Below, in pieces: positions 18,227-27,440 of a stretch of 64,000 nt of DNA. Under the pieces are notes generated by a model that was not told the DNA's origin, ran no database searches, and worked only from the letters and a program-made list of their open reading frames with translations. Every line of letters starts with the position of its first letter. Positions within the stretch are counted from its first letter, which is position 1. Location: positions 124,001-188,000 of the forward strand of contig JACKEH010000003.1 in NCBI GenBank assembly GCA_020633125.1. Reading direction: 5' to 3'. This DNA is from Sandaracinus sp. Its GTDB lineage: Bacteria > Myxococcota_A > Polyangia > Polyangiales > Houyiibacteriaceae. The position numbers were made by a program, and so were the translations under genes.

Positions 18227-19483
18227 TCAGCTGGACGTGCGCTCGGACGCGTCACGCGCCTCGCCCGAAACCACCTCGTCCTCGTCGTGGTCCGAGTCGT
18301 CATCCTCTGGAAACGCATCCGAGAACGCTCCCTCGTCGCCGTCGCGCGGTCGCTCGTCCGGGAGGTCCCGCAGGCCCGCCACCTCGCCGACCACGATCCC
18401 GTCGCACCCACGGCAACGTTCGAGCGCCGCGGGAAGCCGCGTGCGGCACGACGAGCAGCGCGGACGTCGAATGCTCGCGAGCGCGACCGCGAGCGCGGGG
18501 ATCACGAGCAAGACCAACGAGGCCGCCGAAGTGCCGTAACGTGGCGCGAGAAAGATCTCGCCGACCAGCGCGACCGCGAACCCGCCGATCGCGGCCGCCG
18601 CACGCGGCCCCGGAAGCGGGACGCGGTAGACGTGCCGCTCGACCTCGTGGTCCTCCTCGCCCCAGCTCGCCTCGGCGCGCGCGTCGCCTTCGGGGTCGGA
18701 CGGGAGTGGGAGCACGTCGCGGGGTCTCGGCTCGGGCAGCGCGGCCAACCCGAGGATCTCGCGTGTCGCGTCGAGGCGGGACGCGAGCGCTTCGCGCGCC
18801 CGACGAAACGCGACCTCCGCGTTGGCCGGCAGGACCTTCTCGATCGCCTTCACCTCGGCGGTCGGCTCGTCGCGGAGGCGCGTCTGCAACGCGACCAACC
18901 ACGCGAGGCTCTCGGTCGGCAACCCACCGACGAACTCGTGCGACCACGAGGTGTGGGCCGTGCGTCCGTCGAGAAAACCCGACGCCTCGTAGCGGTGCGC
19001 GTCGCGCGCGGCGAGCACGCCGAAGCCGAGGTACACGGCGGTCACGCTCGCGAGCGCGTCGGCCTGCTCGTCCTCTTCGTCTTCCGGCGCGTCGCGGTAA
19101 CCGTGTGGCCGCGCGTCGAGGCGGTGCACCGCTCGGTAGGCCTCGGCGATGGCCTGCACCGCGTGACCGAGCATCGCGTCCATCGGGCGCACTTCGAAGA
19201 GCGCGATCTCGATCGCGCCGTCGTGAACCTCGTCGAAGAGGATCGGGACGACGGTCTCCTCCGCCGCGAAGGCACGCAGCTCGATGCGAAGGTCGAGCCC
19301 CGCGTGCGCGGCGAGGCGGCGCAGCAAGGTGCGCACGCCGGTCGGGCTCTCGTCGTAGGTGTCGGGGAACGAGGCCGCGTCGGGAAAGACCGCGGGCTGC
19401 GTGAGCCAAGGCCCGGCACCGAAACGCCCGACGAGCTCTTGCATCGCGTCGAGCAGCCAGACCTCTTCTTCAGGCTTCGGCAT
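18227..19483 (-). CDS. unknown protein with two membrane segments and zinc ribbon
   Basis: The 418-residue protein has a soluble N-terminal part (about 1-290) with several Asp/Glu stretches. Two hydrophobic segments follow (about 300-345: AAAIGGFAVALVGEIFLAP, SLVLLVIPALAVALAS), then a four-cysteine zinc ribbon (CSSCRTRLP...CRGC, about 350-375) and a very acidic tail. No family is recognised. It ends 13 bases from the convergent gene at 18214. The start is supported by a TAGCGT box six bases upstream. The following minus-strand gene at 19929 is upstream and may be co-regulated. Confidence 0.65.
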   Translation of the reverse strand: MPKPEEEVWLLDAMQELVGRFGAGPWLTQPAVFPDAASFPDTYDESPTGVRTLLRRLAAHAGLDLRIELRAFAAEETVVPILFDEVHDGAIEIALFEVRPMDAMLGHAVQAIAEAYRAVHRLDARPHGYRDAPEDEEDEQADALASVTAVYLGFGVLAARDAHRYEASGFLDGRTAHTSWSHEFVGGLPTESLAWLVALQTRLRDEPTAEVKAIEKVLPANAEVAFRRAREALASRLDATREILGLAALPEPRPRDVLPLPSDPEGDARAEASWGEEDHEVERHVYRVPLPGPRAAAAIGGFAVALVGEIFLAPRYGTSAASLVLLVIPALAVALASIRRPRCSSCRTRLPAALERCRGCDGIVVGEVAGLRDLPDERPRDGDEGAFSDAFPEDDDSDHDEDEVVSGEARDASERTSS

Positions 19484-19489
19484 GTGTCG

Positions 19490-19495
19490 ACGCTA
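19490..19495 (-). promoter_or_regulatory. -10 box (leaderless start at 19483)
   Basis: On the minus strand TAGCGT is followed by six bases and then the ATG at 19483; no Shine-Dalgarno. Confidence 0.45.
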
Positions 19496-19545
19496 GCAGC
19501 GTCGTGCGTCGGCGCTCGTGGACGACGCGGACGCGAAGCGGTCGT

Positions 19546-19929
19546 TCAGTCCTCGTCGTCGTCGAGCAGCTCGGGCGGGATCACGACGCCGGCGCGCGCG
19601 TACGCGAGCATCCAGGGCAGCTCCAAGATTCGCGCGAGGAAGATGGCGGGAAGGAGCGCTTCTTCCGGCGAGGCGCGACCCACGAAGGGCTCGGGCCAGA
19701 GCAACATGAGGAGCAACGAGCCGTGCGCTGCAGAGCCGACGGCCATCAAGGTGCGCGAGATGCGACCGAGCCATCCGCGGCTCACGTAGAGCAGCAAGAG
19801 CGGGGCGAGCGTGCGCACCGCTTCCGAGGCGATGGTCGGGAGCAAGGTGCCCGCGACCACGACGGCGAGCAGCGGCCACCAGCGGGGGCGCCAACCGACG
19901 TTCGGGTCTTCGGGCTCGGTGTCGCTCAC
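19546..19929 (-). CDS. small membrane protein of unknown function
   Basis: The 127-residue protein starts at GTG 19929 and has three to four hydrophobic segments (WWPLLAVVVAGTLLPTIAS, VRTLAPLLLLYVSRGWLG, LLLMLLWPEP, LLPAIFLARILELPWMLAY), with an acidic start and end (PELLDDDED). No family is recognised. A TATGAC hexamer lies eight bases before the GTG, weakly like the other leaderless promoters of the window. Confidence 0.55.
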   Translation of the reverse strand: MSDTEPEDPNVGWRPRWWPLLAVVVAGTLLPTIASEAVRTLAPLLLLYVSRGWLGRISRTLMAVGSAAHGSLLLMLLWPEPFVGRASPEEALLPAIFLARILELPWMLAYARAGVVIPPELLDDDED

Positions 19930-20529
19930 GGAGCTGCGTCATAGCACCGGCGGACGATGGATGCCGGACCGTGGCGGTGGCAGGTGTCAGTGGCCGGGGC
20001 GGTGGCCGTGGCCGTGTCGGTGGCCGTGTCGGTGGCCGTGTCGGTGGCCGTGTCGGTGGCCGTGTCGGTGGCCGTGTCGGTGGCCGTGCCGGTGGCCGTG
20101 CCGGTGGTTCGTGTCGGTGGCCGTGTCGGTGGCCGTCAGGCCGTGAGTGCCGTGGAGCGGGCGCCGTCTCGTTCTCGGACTCCGTCTCCCGTCTCTGTCT
20201 CGGAGACTGCGTCCTGTCTCGATGTGTCTCCTGTCTCGGACTTGCGTCTCCGTCTTCAAGACTGCGTCTCCGTCTCTGGACTGGTGTCTCCGGTCTCCGG
20301 ACTCCTGTCTCCGTCATCCTGCGACGCAATGTCTCCGTCTCGGACAGTGTGGCTCTTCTCGACTCTGTTGTCCACTCGGTCTTCAGACTCCTTCGTCTCC
20401 GTCTCGGACTCCGTCTCCGTCTCGGACTCCGTCTCCGTCTCGGACCTCCGTCTCCGTCTCGGACTCTGTCTCCGTCTCGGACTCCGTCTCCAAAGACATG
20501 GGCACGGGCACGGGCGCGGGCGCGGGCAG
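19930..20529. repeat. low-complexity tract: GTGGCC/GTGTCG hexamers, then TCTCGGACTCCG runs
   Basis: Bases about 19990-20145 alternate GTGTCGGTGGCC hexamers. From about 20160 to 20495 the sequence is built from TCTCGGACTCCG and CGTCTCCG words. A short GGGCACGGGCGC run ends it. Several frames are open across it, but only through repeats. I see no gene in these 600 bases. Confidence 0.8.
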
Positions 20530-21627
20530 CTACAAGAGGATCCGCAGCCCCGCCGTCGGCGTCGTCATCCGCACCGTCGCGTCCGGCACGTCGCTCGGCT
20601 CGAGCGTCAGATGGTCGACCCCGAGCACCAGCTCGAGCCCACGCGTCAGCAGGATGCCGACGGTCCAACGCAGCGCGATCGACCACGAACGGCCGAGGCG
20701 TCCGATCGCCGCGTCGAAGAGGGTCGAGAAGCGCCGCCCTTCCCCACCGAAGCCGAAGACCAGCTCGCCGCCATGCACGGGCCCGAGGCTGTCGCGCAGC
20801 CGAAGCGCCGACACACCGACCCGCAAGAAGCCACGCTCGCCGTCGATCAAACGCACCGCGCCCCCGAAGCGCGTGAGCCCGAGCGTCGTCTCCCCGTCCG
20901 CGAGGAGCGCGTAGGCCAGGTCGAGGTCGACCGAACGCCGGAACTGCACGCGGCCGTCGAACGAGGTCCGGAGGATGCGGCCGTCGAAGCCGTGCATGCG
21001 GGTGGGTCCGACGTCGAGCGCGAGGTGCGCGCGCGTGCGGCGGGTCGGCGACACCCGCGGCGCGTCGACCTCTTCTTCGATCACGGGCGCCTTCTCCGCC
21101 GCCACGACCGGTGTCGCCACCACCGCGGTCGCACCCACCCAACCGGCGAGCGCTGGATCGGGGCAGACCTCCCCACGTGGCTCCGCCGGACCGACCTCGA
21201 CCGGCGCGGTCGACACGACACGCGCAGGGGGCGCCTCCACCACGACCCGTGGACCCACCGCGACGCTCGGTCGCGAGGGGGCGACGCGGCTGGGGGCGAC
21301 GTGCGCGGCCCGCACCGTCGCTCGGCCTGCCCGTGCACGCACCGTCGGCGCCGCAGGCGTGAGCAGACGACGCGCGACCGGCCCACGAACCCGCGTGCTC
21401 CCGCCCGACGAGGGTCGCGCGGTGCCCCGCGATCCACGCGAAGAGCCCGACCAACCCGAGCCCGACGATCCAGAGTCCGAGTCCGAGCTGCTCGAGTCCG
21501 AGTCGCGGCTCCGCGACGAGCCCGAGTCGTTCGACTCCCCGCGTACCGCACCGCTGACCCGCGAGAGCTGTGCGTGCGCCGGCGCCACCGAGAGCACGAC
21601 CAGCGCGACCAAGATCCCTCTCCCCAT
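20530..21627 (-). CDS. exported Ser-rich protein with C-terminal barrel-like domain
   Basis: The 365-residue product has a signal peptide (MGRGILVALVVLSVAPAHA). A Ser/Asp/Gly/Arg-rich low-complexity region (about 30-75) and an Ala/Val/Pro/Arg linker (to about 185) follow. A C-terminal domain of regularly spaced beta strands comes next (HLALDVGPTRMHGFDG, VQFRRSVDLDLAYALL) and ends LRILL. This looks like an outer-membrane or periplasmic protein; no family is recognised. It is divergent from the DUF1592 gene at 21928, with 300 bases between them. Confidence 0.6.
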   Translation of the reverse strand: MGRGILVALVVLSVAPAHAQLSRVSGAVRGESNDSGSSRSRDSDSSSSDSDSGSSGSGWSGSSRGSRGTARPSSGGSTRVRGPVARRLLTPAAPTVRARAGRATVRAAHVAPSRVAPSRPSVAVGPRVVVEAPPARVVSTAPVEVGPAEPRGEVCPDPALAGWVGATAVVATPVVAAEKAPVIEEEVDAPRVSPTRRTRAHLALDVGPTRMHGFDGRILRTSFDGRVQFRRSVDLDLAYALLADGETTLGLTRFGGAVRLIDGERGFLRVGVSALRLRDSLGPVHGGELVFGFGGEGRRFSTLFDAAIGRLGRSWSIALRWTVGILLTRGLELVLGVDHLTLEPSDVPDATVRMTTPTAGLRILL

Positions 21628-21927
21628 GGCCCCGAGCTTGGTTCGCGCCCGCGCTCGAATCCGTCAGTCCACGTGAAGAATGGTCAAGCGCGACCCTTCC
21701 CGTTGAATGCGGACGAGCCACGCCGCTTCGCGCCGAACGCGGACCCGCGGGCCGCGGCATGTAAGACCCGCGACAGATCCGTCTTTCGTCTTCCGTCCCG
21801 AGGCCAGACGAAGAGAGACGGCGCCCCCGATCCCCCCGCTACACCGAGATCGGCGAACACGGGGGTCGTGCCCGAATCACGGTCCCCGCGTTCGTCCCCC
21901 GTGCGGACCCCCGCGAAGGAGGATCGG
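21628..21927. other. divergent intergenic region
   Basis: These 300 bases separate two outward-facing genes and must hold both promoters. Apart from the Shine-Dalgarno of the right-hand gene (AAGGAGG at 21916-21922), no repeat, operator or RNA is recognisable. Confidence 0.5.
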
Positions 21928-23514
21928 ATGCAGCGAGGTACCGTGGTGCTCCTGGCCGTTTGCGCCGCGTGCTCGGGCACGATCGGCGACGTCGGCGGAA
22001 GCGACGACGACGACCGCGAGAGACCGGGCGCGTGCTCGGGCTCTCGTTGCCCCGAAGAACCCGGGGAGCTCGTGCTCCCGACCTTCGCCGAGCTCGCGTC
22101 CTACGACCGCCTCACCAAACCGGAGTACCGCTACGTCGTCGCGGACCTGCTCGAAGGCACCGACGCGAGCGCCGCACTCGCCGCCGTCGACGCCTTCGCG
22201 GAGAACAACTACGCGGGCTACTACCAGAACCACACGTACCTCCAGGCCGAGCCCCGCCTGGCCGCGTTGCAGCTCAGCCTCGCGAGCGCGTTGGCCACCG
22301 CGTTCCCGCGCTCGGACACCTACCGAGCGCTCTGCACCGCCAACAACTGCGGCCCCGCGCTGGTCGACCGCCTCCTCCCGCGCATCTGGAAGCGCGCGAT
22401 CTCCCCCGAGGAGCGCGTCACCCTCCTCGAAGAACACGCCGAGCTGCCCGAGACGCTCTTTCTCACCCGCGTCTTCGCGTCGCCCTTCTTCCACTTCAAG
22501 ATCTTCGCGCAGACGCCCGAGACGCCCCGCGAGGTCGCACGCAAGCACGCGAATCTGCTCTCGTTTTCGATCGCCGGCACCTTCGTCGACGAGGCCATGC
22601 AGGCCGACCTCGACGCCGGCCAGCTCGACGACCCGGCCGGCTTCGAGCCCCACGTGCGCCGCCTGCTCGCGACCCATTCGCGCCGCTTCGCCCGCCTCTT
22701 CCTGCCGCAATGGCTCGGCCTCTCCTCGCTCGCCGAGCAGGCGGACGACTACGACGGCGTCGCGCTTCGCAAGGTGATGGCCGAGCCCGCCGAGCTCTTC
22801 GCCGCGCTCCTCGTCGACGGCGAAGACGTCGGCCCGCTCCTCGCCGCCGACTTCCAGGTCGTCGAGTCCGACCTCGCGAACCTCTACGAGCTCGAGGCGC
22901 CCTCCGAAGGCTGGGCCCGCCGCGAAGGCCGCGCGACGCTCTTCGGCACCGCGGCCCTGAGCGCGCTCTTCGTCGACCACGAGACCGGCTTCCCCAACCC
23001 GATCCGCCGCGGCTCCTACGTCGTCAACCGCCTCCTCTGCCGCGACATCCGCTTCCCCTCGAGCGCGGTGCAGTCGGAGATCGACGCCATCCTCGAGAGC
23101 GTCCCCGAAGGCCTCTCGCCGCCCGAGCGCATGGCCTACCTACGCTCGCACGACACCTGCGCCTCCTGCCACGAGCAGTTCGATCACTTCGGCCTCGCGC
23201 TCGAAGAGATCGGCGCGCTCGGCGAGACGCTCACGACCTACTACACCGGCGACCCGATCGAAGCCTCGGGCTCCGTCGGCGAGCTGCACTACGCGAGCTC
23301 GGTCGACTTCGCGCAGCAGCTCGGCCACTCGCGCGAGCTTCAGACCTGCTTCGCCGCCCAGGTGCACACCTACTTCGCGGGTGGCTCCCACGTCGAATCG
23401 AACCGGCGCCTACGCGCCCACGCCGACCTCGTCTACGGCGCGGCGATCGAAGACGTCGTCGTCGACGCGGCGCTGCGTGCCCTTCCTCTCGAAGCCGCAG
23501 GAGAAGCGCGATGA
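21928..23514 (+). CDS. DUF1592/DUF1588/DUF1585-type lipoprotein
   Basis: The 528-residue product has a lipoprotein signal (MQRGTVVLLAVCAACSG). It shows the domain order of the cytochrome-associated DUF1587-1592-1588-1585 group: LTKPEYRYVVADLL; a DUF1592 part with FARLFLPQWLGL near 265; DUF1588 with FPNPIRRGSYVVNRLLC; and the haem-binding-type CASCH in HDTCASCHEQFDHFGLALE near 415. The DUF1585 end is VHTYFAGG. The family is common in planctomycetes and myxobacteria; its role is unknown, but a periplasmic redox or degradative role is often inferred. AAGGAGG fixes the start. Its stop overlaps the ATG of the DUF1552 gene (ATGA), so the two are translationally coupled. Confidence 0.85.
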   Translation: MQRGTVVLLAVCAACSGTIGDVGGSDDDDRERPGACSGSRCPEEPGELVLPTFAELASYDRLTKPEYRYVVADLLEGTDASAALAAVDAFAENNYAGYYQNHTYLQAEPRLAALQLSLASALATAFPRSDTYRALCTANNCGPALVDRLLPRIWKRAISPEERVTLLEEHAELPETLFLTRVFASPFFHFKIFAQTPETPREVARKHANLLSFSIAGTFVDEAMQADLDAGQLDDPAGFEPHVRRLLATHSRRFARLFLPQWLGLSSLAEQADDYDGVALRKVMAEPAELFAALLVDGEDVGPLLAADFQVVESDLANLYELEAPSEGWARREGRATLFGTAALSALFVDHETGFPNPIRRGSYVVNRLLCRDIRFPSSAVQSEIDAILESVPEGLSPPERMAYLRSHDTCASCHEQFDHFGLALEEIGALGETLTTYYTGDPIEASGSVGELHYASSVDFAQQLGHSRELQTCFAAQVHTYFAGGSHVESNRRLRAHADLVYGAAIEDVVVDAALRALPLEAAGEAR

Positions 23515-24782
23515 AGCGACGTCATTTCTTGCGCGCCCTCGGCGCCGCCACGCTCACCCCGGCGCTCGCCAACCTCGACCGCCTCGGCGCGATCGCCCAC
23601 GCGCAGAGCCCGAAACGCGTCGTCTTCGTGCGCTCGCTCTTCGACTTTCGCGACCGCGGCCGCACCACCGTGCTCGCCGACCTCGCGCCGCTCGCACCAT
23701 GGCTCGATCGCCTCACCGTCGTGACGGGCCTCGACGCGGTCGGAGACGGCAGCGAGTACCACAACGCCAAGCAGATCCGTTTCCTCACGAGCTGCACGCC
23801 GACCAACCGCACGTTTCAGACCTTCGGCGGCGGCGCCTTCGACGGCAAGTCCGCGGACCTCGTGGTCGGCGATCACCTGCAGGCCCAACACGGCTCGCGC
23901 ATCGGCACGTTGATCCTCGGCGCCTACCCCTACTCGGACTCGAGCCTGCACACGACCTTCGAGTCGGTCTCCTTCACGAGCAAACGCCAATACGTGCGCC
24001 CCGAATACGATCTCGGCGCCGTGCGCACCGCGATCGCCGGCTACGCGGACTTCTGCACCGGCTCCGAGACCCGCGTCGACGTGCCCGCGCTCGAACGCGA
24101 GATTCGCGTGATCGACGCGCTCCTCGCCGACCTCGCGCGCTCGCGTCGAAACGTCGCCACCGAAGTGAGCGCCCAGGTCGAACAGCTCGAAGCGCAATGG
24201 GCCGCCCTTCGCGACGACCGCCGGCGCGCGATCGAGAGCGACCCCGAGTGCCTCACCGCCCGCACCACGCCGCTCGCTCACGACTACACCCGTCACGCCG
24301 CGACCCCGGCCGCCTTCGACCCCCGCCTGCGCGAGATGAACCACGCCGCCGCGCTCGCCCTTCGCACGCGCTACGCGAGCGCCGTCACCCTCAACTACAA
24401 CTTCTCCGGCCACGGCCAGCCCGGCGTCCCCGGCTACCACGACCACACCCACCCCGGCGGCTTCTCGCGTCCGCCCAACGGCAACGAGCTCGCCGACCTC
24501 GACGGCCTCTCGCGCTTCCAAGTGCAGATGCTCGCGCACCTCCTCCGCGAGCTCGCCGACTTCGGCATTCTCGACGACACCCTCGTCGTCTACTCACCGC
24601 ACGAACGCCCGACCCACGATCACGCGGACGTGCCGGTGATCGCGATCAACGGACCTCGCACCGGGACGCGCACCAGCGACCGGCGCATTCACGACGTCGC
24701 GCGCGACGTGCTGGCGTGGGCCGGTGTGCCAGGCGCGGACGACTTCGGTGGGGAACGCTCACGCGGTGGTGTGCTGACGTGA
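23511..24782 (+). CDS. DUF1552 family exported protein
   Basis: The 423-residue protein begins MKRRHFLRALGAATLTPALA, a twin-arginine-like signal. It continues with the DUF1552 pattern: VFVRSLFDFRDRG, LTVVTGLDAVGDGSEYHN, HLQAQHGSRIGTLILG and a C-terminal HPGGFSRPP/LSRFQVQMLAHLLREL block. DUF1552 genes almost always follow a DUF1592/1588 gene, as here with a 4-base overlap. The pair probably acts together outside the cytoplasm. Tat export would fit a cofactor-bearing or folded protein. Function unknown. Confidence 0.85.
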   Translation: MKRRHFLRALGAATLTPALANLDRLGAIAHAQSPKRVVFVRSLFDFRDRGRTTVLADLAPLAPWLDRLTVVTGLDAVGDGSEYHNAKQIRFLTSCTPTNRTFQTFGGGAFDGKSADLVVGDHLQAQHGSRIGTLILGAYPYSDSSLHTTFESVSFTSKRQYVRPEYDLGAVRTAIAGYADFCTGSETRVDVPALEREIRVIDALLADLARSRRNVATEVSAQVEQLEAQWAALRDDRRRAIESDPECLTARTTPLAHDYTRHAATPAAFDPRLREMNHAAALALRTRYASAVTLNYNFSGHGQPGVPGYHDHTHPGGFSRPPNGNELADLDGLSRFQVQMLAHLLRELADFGILDDTLVVYSPHERPTHDHADVPVIAINGPRTGTRTSDRRIHDVARDVLAWAGVPGADDFGGERSRGGVLT

Positions 24783-24792
24783 ACGTGGACGC

Positions 24793-24826
24793 GACGCTCG
24801 AACGGAGTGGTGGCCGTTCGAGCGTC
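24793..24826 (+). terminator. terminator hairpin after DUF1552 gene
   Basis: GACGCTCGAACGG and CCGTTCGAGCGTC pair perfectly over 13 bases with an 8-base loop, 10 bases after the stop codon. Confidence 0.6.
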
Positions 24827-24837
24827 ACGGCGTGATC

Positions 24838-24886
24838 GCCCGCGCGTGCCCTCTCGGGACGGCCCTCTCGAAAGGCACGCGCGGGC
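24838..24886 (+). terminator. second hairpin after DUF1552 gene
   Basis: GCCCGCGCGTGCC and GGCACGCGCGGGC form a perfect 13-base stem around a 23-base loop containing two CCCTCTCG words. It directly follows the first hairpin. Confidence 0.5.
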
Positions 24887-25386
24887 CACGCGTTTCGGTT
24901 GTGGCCCCCTCGCAGGCGCAGACGAGTACCGAGTCCACTCGCGAGTCGTGTCGTGCGCGCGAGCTCACGACGCACGACTCGCACGCGAACATCTCCACTC
25001 GCGAGTCGAGCGCGCCGCGACCACGAACGCTCCCCCACTCGCGAGTCGTGTCGTGCGCGCGAGCTCACGACGCGACCTCGCACCGCACCGAGCTGCTCGT
25101 GTCGCTCGTTGGCTCGTCCTTCTCCTCGCGCGAATCCCCACGCGCCGGCTCCACCGCCTCACGCACGCCGTCGTTCGCGAACCCGAGCCCACCCCGAACG
25201 GCGCGCCGTGTCGTGCGCGAAGCTCACGACGCGGAGTAGCGAGCACCCGCGTCGCTCGAGCCGCACGAGCGAGCACGGGTCGTGTCACGCGCGCAGCTCG
25301 TGACGCGAGCCGATCCTCCCTTCCCGCCGTCGAACCCAAATCCCGCAGGACCGGCACGTCGGTCGATTGCCTCGCTCGAGCAAGGG

Positions 25387-25492
25387 CGCGCGGGACGCGA
25401 CGGACCGGTTCGTGGTGACTTTCGAGTCGACACGCCCTGCGTGTCGCCTCGAAACCTGGTCGCCCGAACCGGACCGGCGTGTCCCGCGCGAC
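25387..25492. repeat. roughly 105-base imperfect palindrome
   Basis: The left arm (GCGCGGGAC, CCGGTTCG, TTTCGAG, CGACACGC in order) is matched by the reverse complement of the right arm in the same order, with a few mismatches and a 3-base length difference. The centre is CCT near 25435-25437. It could be a long hairpin RNA or a small transposable-element remnant. Confidence 0.55.
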
Positions 25493-25704
25493 CGACACGT
25501 CCATCGCTCGAGCCACCGAGCTCACCCAGACACCGAGACACCGAGCTCACACCGAGACACCGAGACACCGAGCGACTCGCTCGAGCCCCTGCGACGCCCT
25601 GCGACGCGTCACACGACAACTGCAACGCAAAGACAGATTGTCGCACCCAAAACATCAACAAAATCCAAACCTTCGACGGCCTCGCGCTTGCAGTCTCGGC
25701 AAGC

Positions 25705-26379
25705 ATGACTGCCACCACATCCCTGGTCGCTGGAGCGCTCGCCCTCTCGCTCGTCGCGTGCGGAGGCTCCGTCCCCGAAACCGCGCACGCGCAGCCACGC
25801 GTCGACGACGCCTCCGCCGCGCTCGTGTTGGCGCGCGAGGAGAAGCTCGCGCGCGACGTCTACCGGACGCTCGGTCGCCGCTACCCGTTGCCGATCTTCG
25901 CGCACATCGCCGAAGCCGAGCAGCGACACTTCGACGCCGTCGCCGCATCGCTGCCCAGCGAGACCCGCGAAGCGCTCGCCGCGTTGCCCGAAGGCCAGTT
26001 CGGCGACGCCGAGGTCGACGCGCTCTTCACGGAGCTCGTCACCCGAGGCGAGGCGAACGAGCTCGCCGCGCTCGCGGTCGGGCTTCGCATCGAAGAGATG
26101 GACCTCGCCGACCTCGCCCACCACGAAGCCGCGCTCGACCCCGACGTGGTCGCCCACCTCGCGCGCGGCTCACGCAATCACCTTCGCGCCTTCTTCCGGC
26201 AACACGAGGCCCGAGGCGGCAGCTACGTGGCCCAACACCTCGCGCAGGACGAGCTCGAAGCCATCGCACGCTCGGAGCACGAGCGTGGTGGACACGGACG
26301 TGGACGAGGCGCCGGTCGCGGGCGAGGCGCCGGTCACGGCGGCGGAGGTCACGGCGGCGAATGCCCGCACGGCGGGTGA
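25705..26379 (+). CDS. DUF2202 (ferritin-like) lipoprotein
   Basis: The 224-residue product has a lipoprotein signal with ALALSLVACGG (Cys at about 19). The DUF2202 four-helix core follows: LAREEKLARDVYRTLG, FAHIAEAEQRHFDAV, MDLADLAHHEAA and NHLRAFFRQHE. The Glu and His residues fit a ferritin-like metal-binding bundle. The tail (from about 195) is Gly/His/Arg-rich (GHGRGRGAG, HGGGGHGGECPHGG) and may bind metal. The longer frame from 25282 runs into repeats, so ATG 25705 is preferred. Confidence 0.8.
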   Translation: MTATTSLVAGALALSLVACGGSVPETAHAQPRVDDASAALVLAREEKLARDVYRTLGRRYPLPIFAHIAEAEQRHFDAVAASLPSETREALAALPEGQFGDAEVDALFTELVTRGEANELAALAVGLRIEEMDLADLAHHEAALDPDVVAHLARGSRNHLRAFFRQHEARGGSYVAQHLAQDELEAIARSEHERGGHGRGRGAGRGRGAGHGGGGHGGECPHGG

Positions 26380-26387
26380 CTCACGGA

Positions 26388-27440
26388 TCAGAAGCTCTGC
26401 GCGAACGCCATCTCGCGCAACGCGACCGGCACCTCGGGTCCCGCGTCGGCGCGCTCGGAGAGCGAAGCCGCGCTGAGCGTGTGCCAGAAGAGCGTGCGTC
26501 GTGCGTCGGCGCCGCGGGCGTGCGCGAGGAACGAAGAAAACGCTCGCGCGGTGTAGGTCGGGTCGAGCGTGAGCCCGAAGTCGGACGCGACGGCGCTCGC
26601 TTCCACGGCGTCTTCGTTCGCGGTGCCGTATCCGTCGCCGAAACGCGAGGAGTCGATCTCGATCTGCGCGAGCGCGGCGTGACCGACGGCCGGGAACGCG
26701 GGCTCGGCGTCGCGAAGCTTCTTCATGGTGCTCGCCACCAGCGCAGCCACCGTCGCACGGTTGCAGACGAGCGCGGGCGTGACGCGGACCGCGACGACCT
26801 TCGCCGTGATGCCGATCGCGGCCAGACCGATCGCCAGACCGACCGCGGTGCCACCACTGCCGAGGGCGACGAAGATGCGATCGGGCTCGGGGATCTCGCC
26901 GTTCTCGATCTGCGCGGCGAGCTCGAGGCCAGCTTCGACGTAGCCGAGCGCGCCGGTCGCGCTCGAACCGCCGTAGGCCACGCGGTAAGGGCGGCGACCC
27001 TCGAGCCGAAGCGTCGCGACGAGCGCGGTCTGCGTCGGCGGCACGGCGGCCCAGCTGCGTACCGCGTGCGGCACCATGCCAGCCCCGAGGCCGACGCGAA
27101 GGTTCTCTTCGACGTGGTCGTTCCACGGCTGCGGCACGAGCACCGCGTGCACGTCAAAGCCCCATTGGCGACCGAAGAGCGTGGTCGCGAGCACGTGGTG
27201 CGAGCCGAACGCGCCGGACGCGACGAGCAGATCCCGCTCGCGATGCCGCGCGTCGCCGAGCAGGAACTCGAGCTTGCGGACCTTGTTGCCGCCGTAACGC
27301 GTGCTCGTGAGGTCGTCGCGCTTCACCCACGCTTCGCCCTTGGCGCCCGAGAGCGCGAGGCGTTGCACCGGCGTGGTCTGCGCGAGGGGCACGTGGGGCA
27401 CCAGGCTGAGCTTCGGAAAGCGTCGCGCGAGGAGGGTCAT
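26388..27440 (-). CDS. PLP-dependent D-cysteine desulfhydrase / ACC deaminase family enzyme
   Basis: The 350-residue protein has the fold-type II PLP signature: KRDDLTSTRYGGNKVRKLEFLL, where the Lys of NKVRK is the expected cofactor Schiff-base residue. ASGAFGSHH and the glycine-rich phosphate loop ALGSGGTAVGLAIGL also match. Family members deaminate D-cysteine or 1-aminocyclopropane-1-carboxylate; the substrate here cannot be told. Its ATG overlaps the stop of the MscS-type gene (ATGA), so it is the last gene of the potassium/turgor operon. The link between such an enzyme and ion transport is not obvious. Confidence 0.78.
   Translation of the reverse strand: MTLLARRFPKLSLVPHVPLAQTTPVQRLALSGAKGEAWVKRDDLTSTRYGGNKVRKLEFLLGDARHRERDLLVASGAFGSHHVLATTLFGRQWGFDVHAVLVPQPWNDHVEENLRVGLGAGMVPHAVRSWAAVPPTQTALVATLRLEGRRPYRVAYGGSSATGALGYVEAGLELAAQIENGEIPEPDRIFVALGSGGTAVGLAIGLAAIGITAKVVAVRVTPALVCNRATVAALVASTMKKLRDAEPAFPAVGHAALAQIEIDSSRFGDGYGTANEDAVEASAVASDFGLTLDPTYTARAFSSFLAHARGADARRTLFWHTLSAASLSERADAGPEVPVALREMAFAQSF

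Larger units (their letters stand above)
24783..25704. repeat. hairpin- and repeat-rich non-coding region
   Basis: These 922 bases hold two 13-base terminator-like stems, four copies of a TCGTG...GAGCTCACGA palindromic word (near 24950, 25041, 25207 and 25281), a roughly 105-base imperfect palindrome at 25387-25492 and tandem GAGACACCGA words at 25528-25572. Open frames here have no recognisable protein features. Confidence 0.7.

Noticed and set aside
19957..21927. N-terminal extension of the DUF1592 gene back to 19957
   Set aside because: Repeat-encoded sequence; the true start has AAGGAGG and a lipoprotein signal at 21928.
24807..25418. 203-codon plus-strand frame in the gene-free region
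   Set aside because: Arg/Ala-rich, built from palindromic TCGTG...CACGA words; no protein features.
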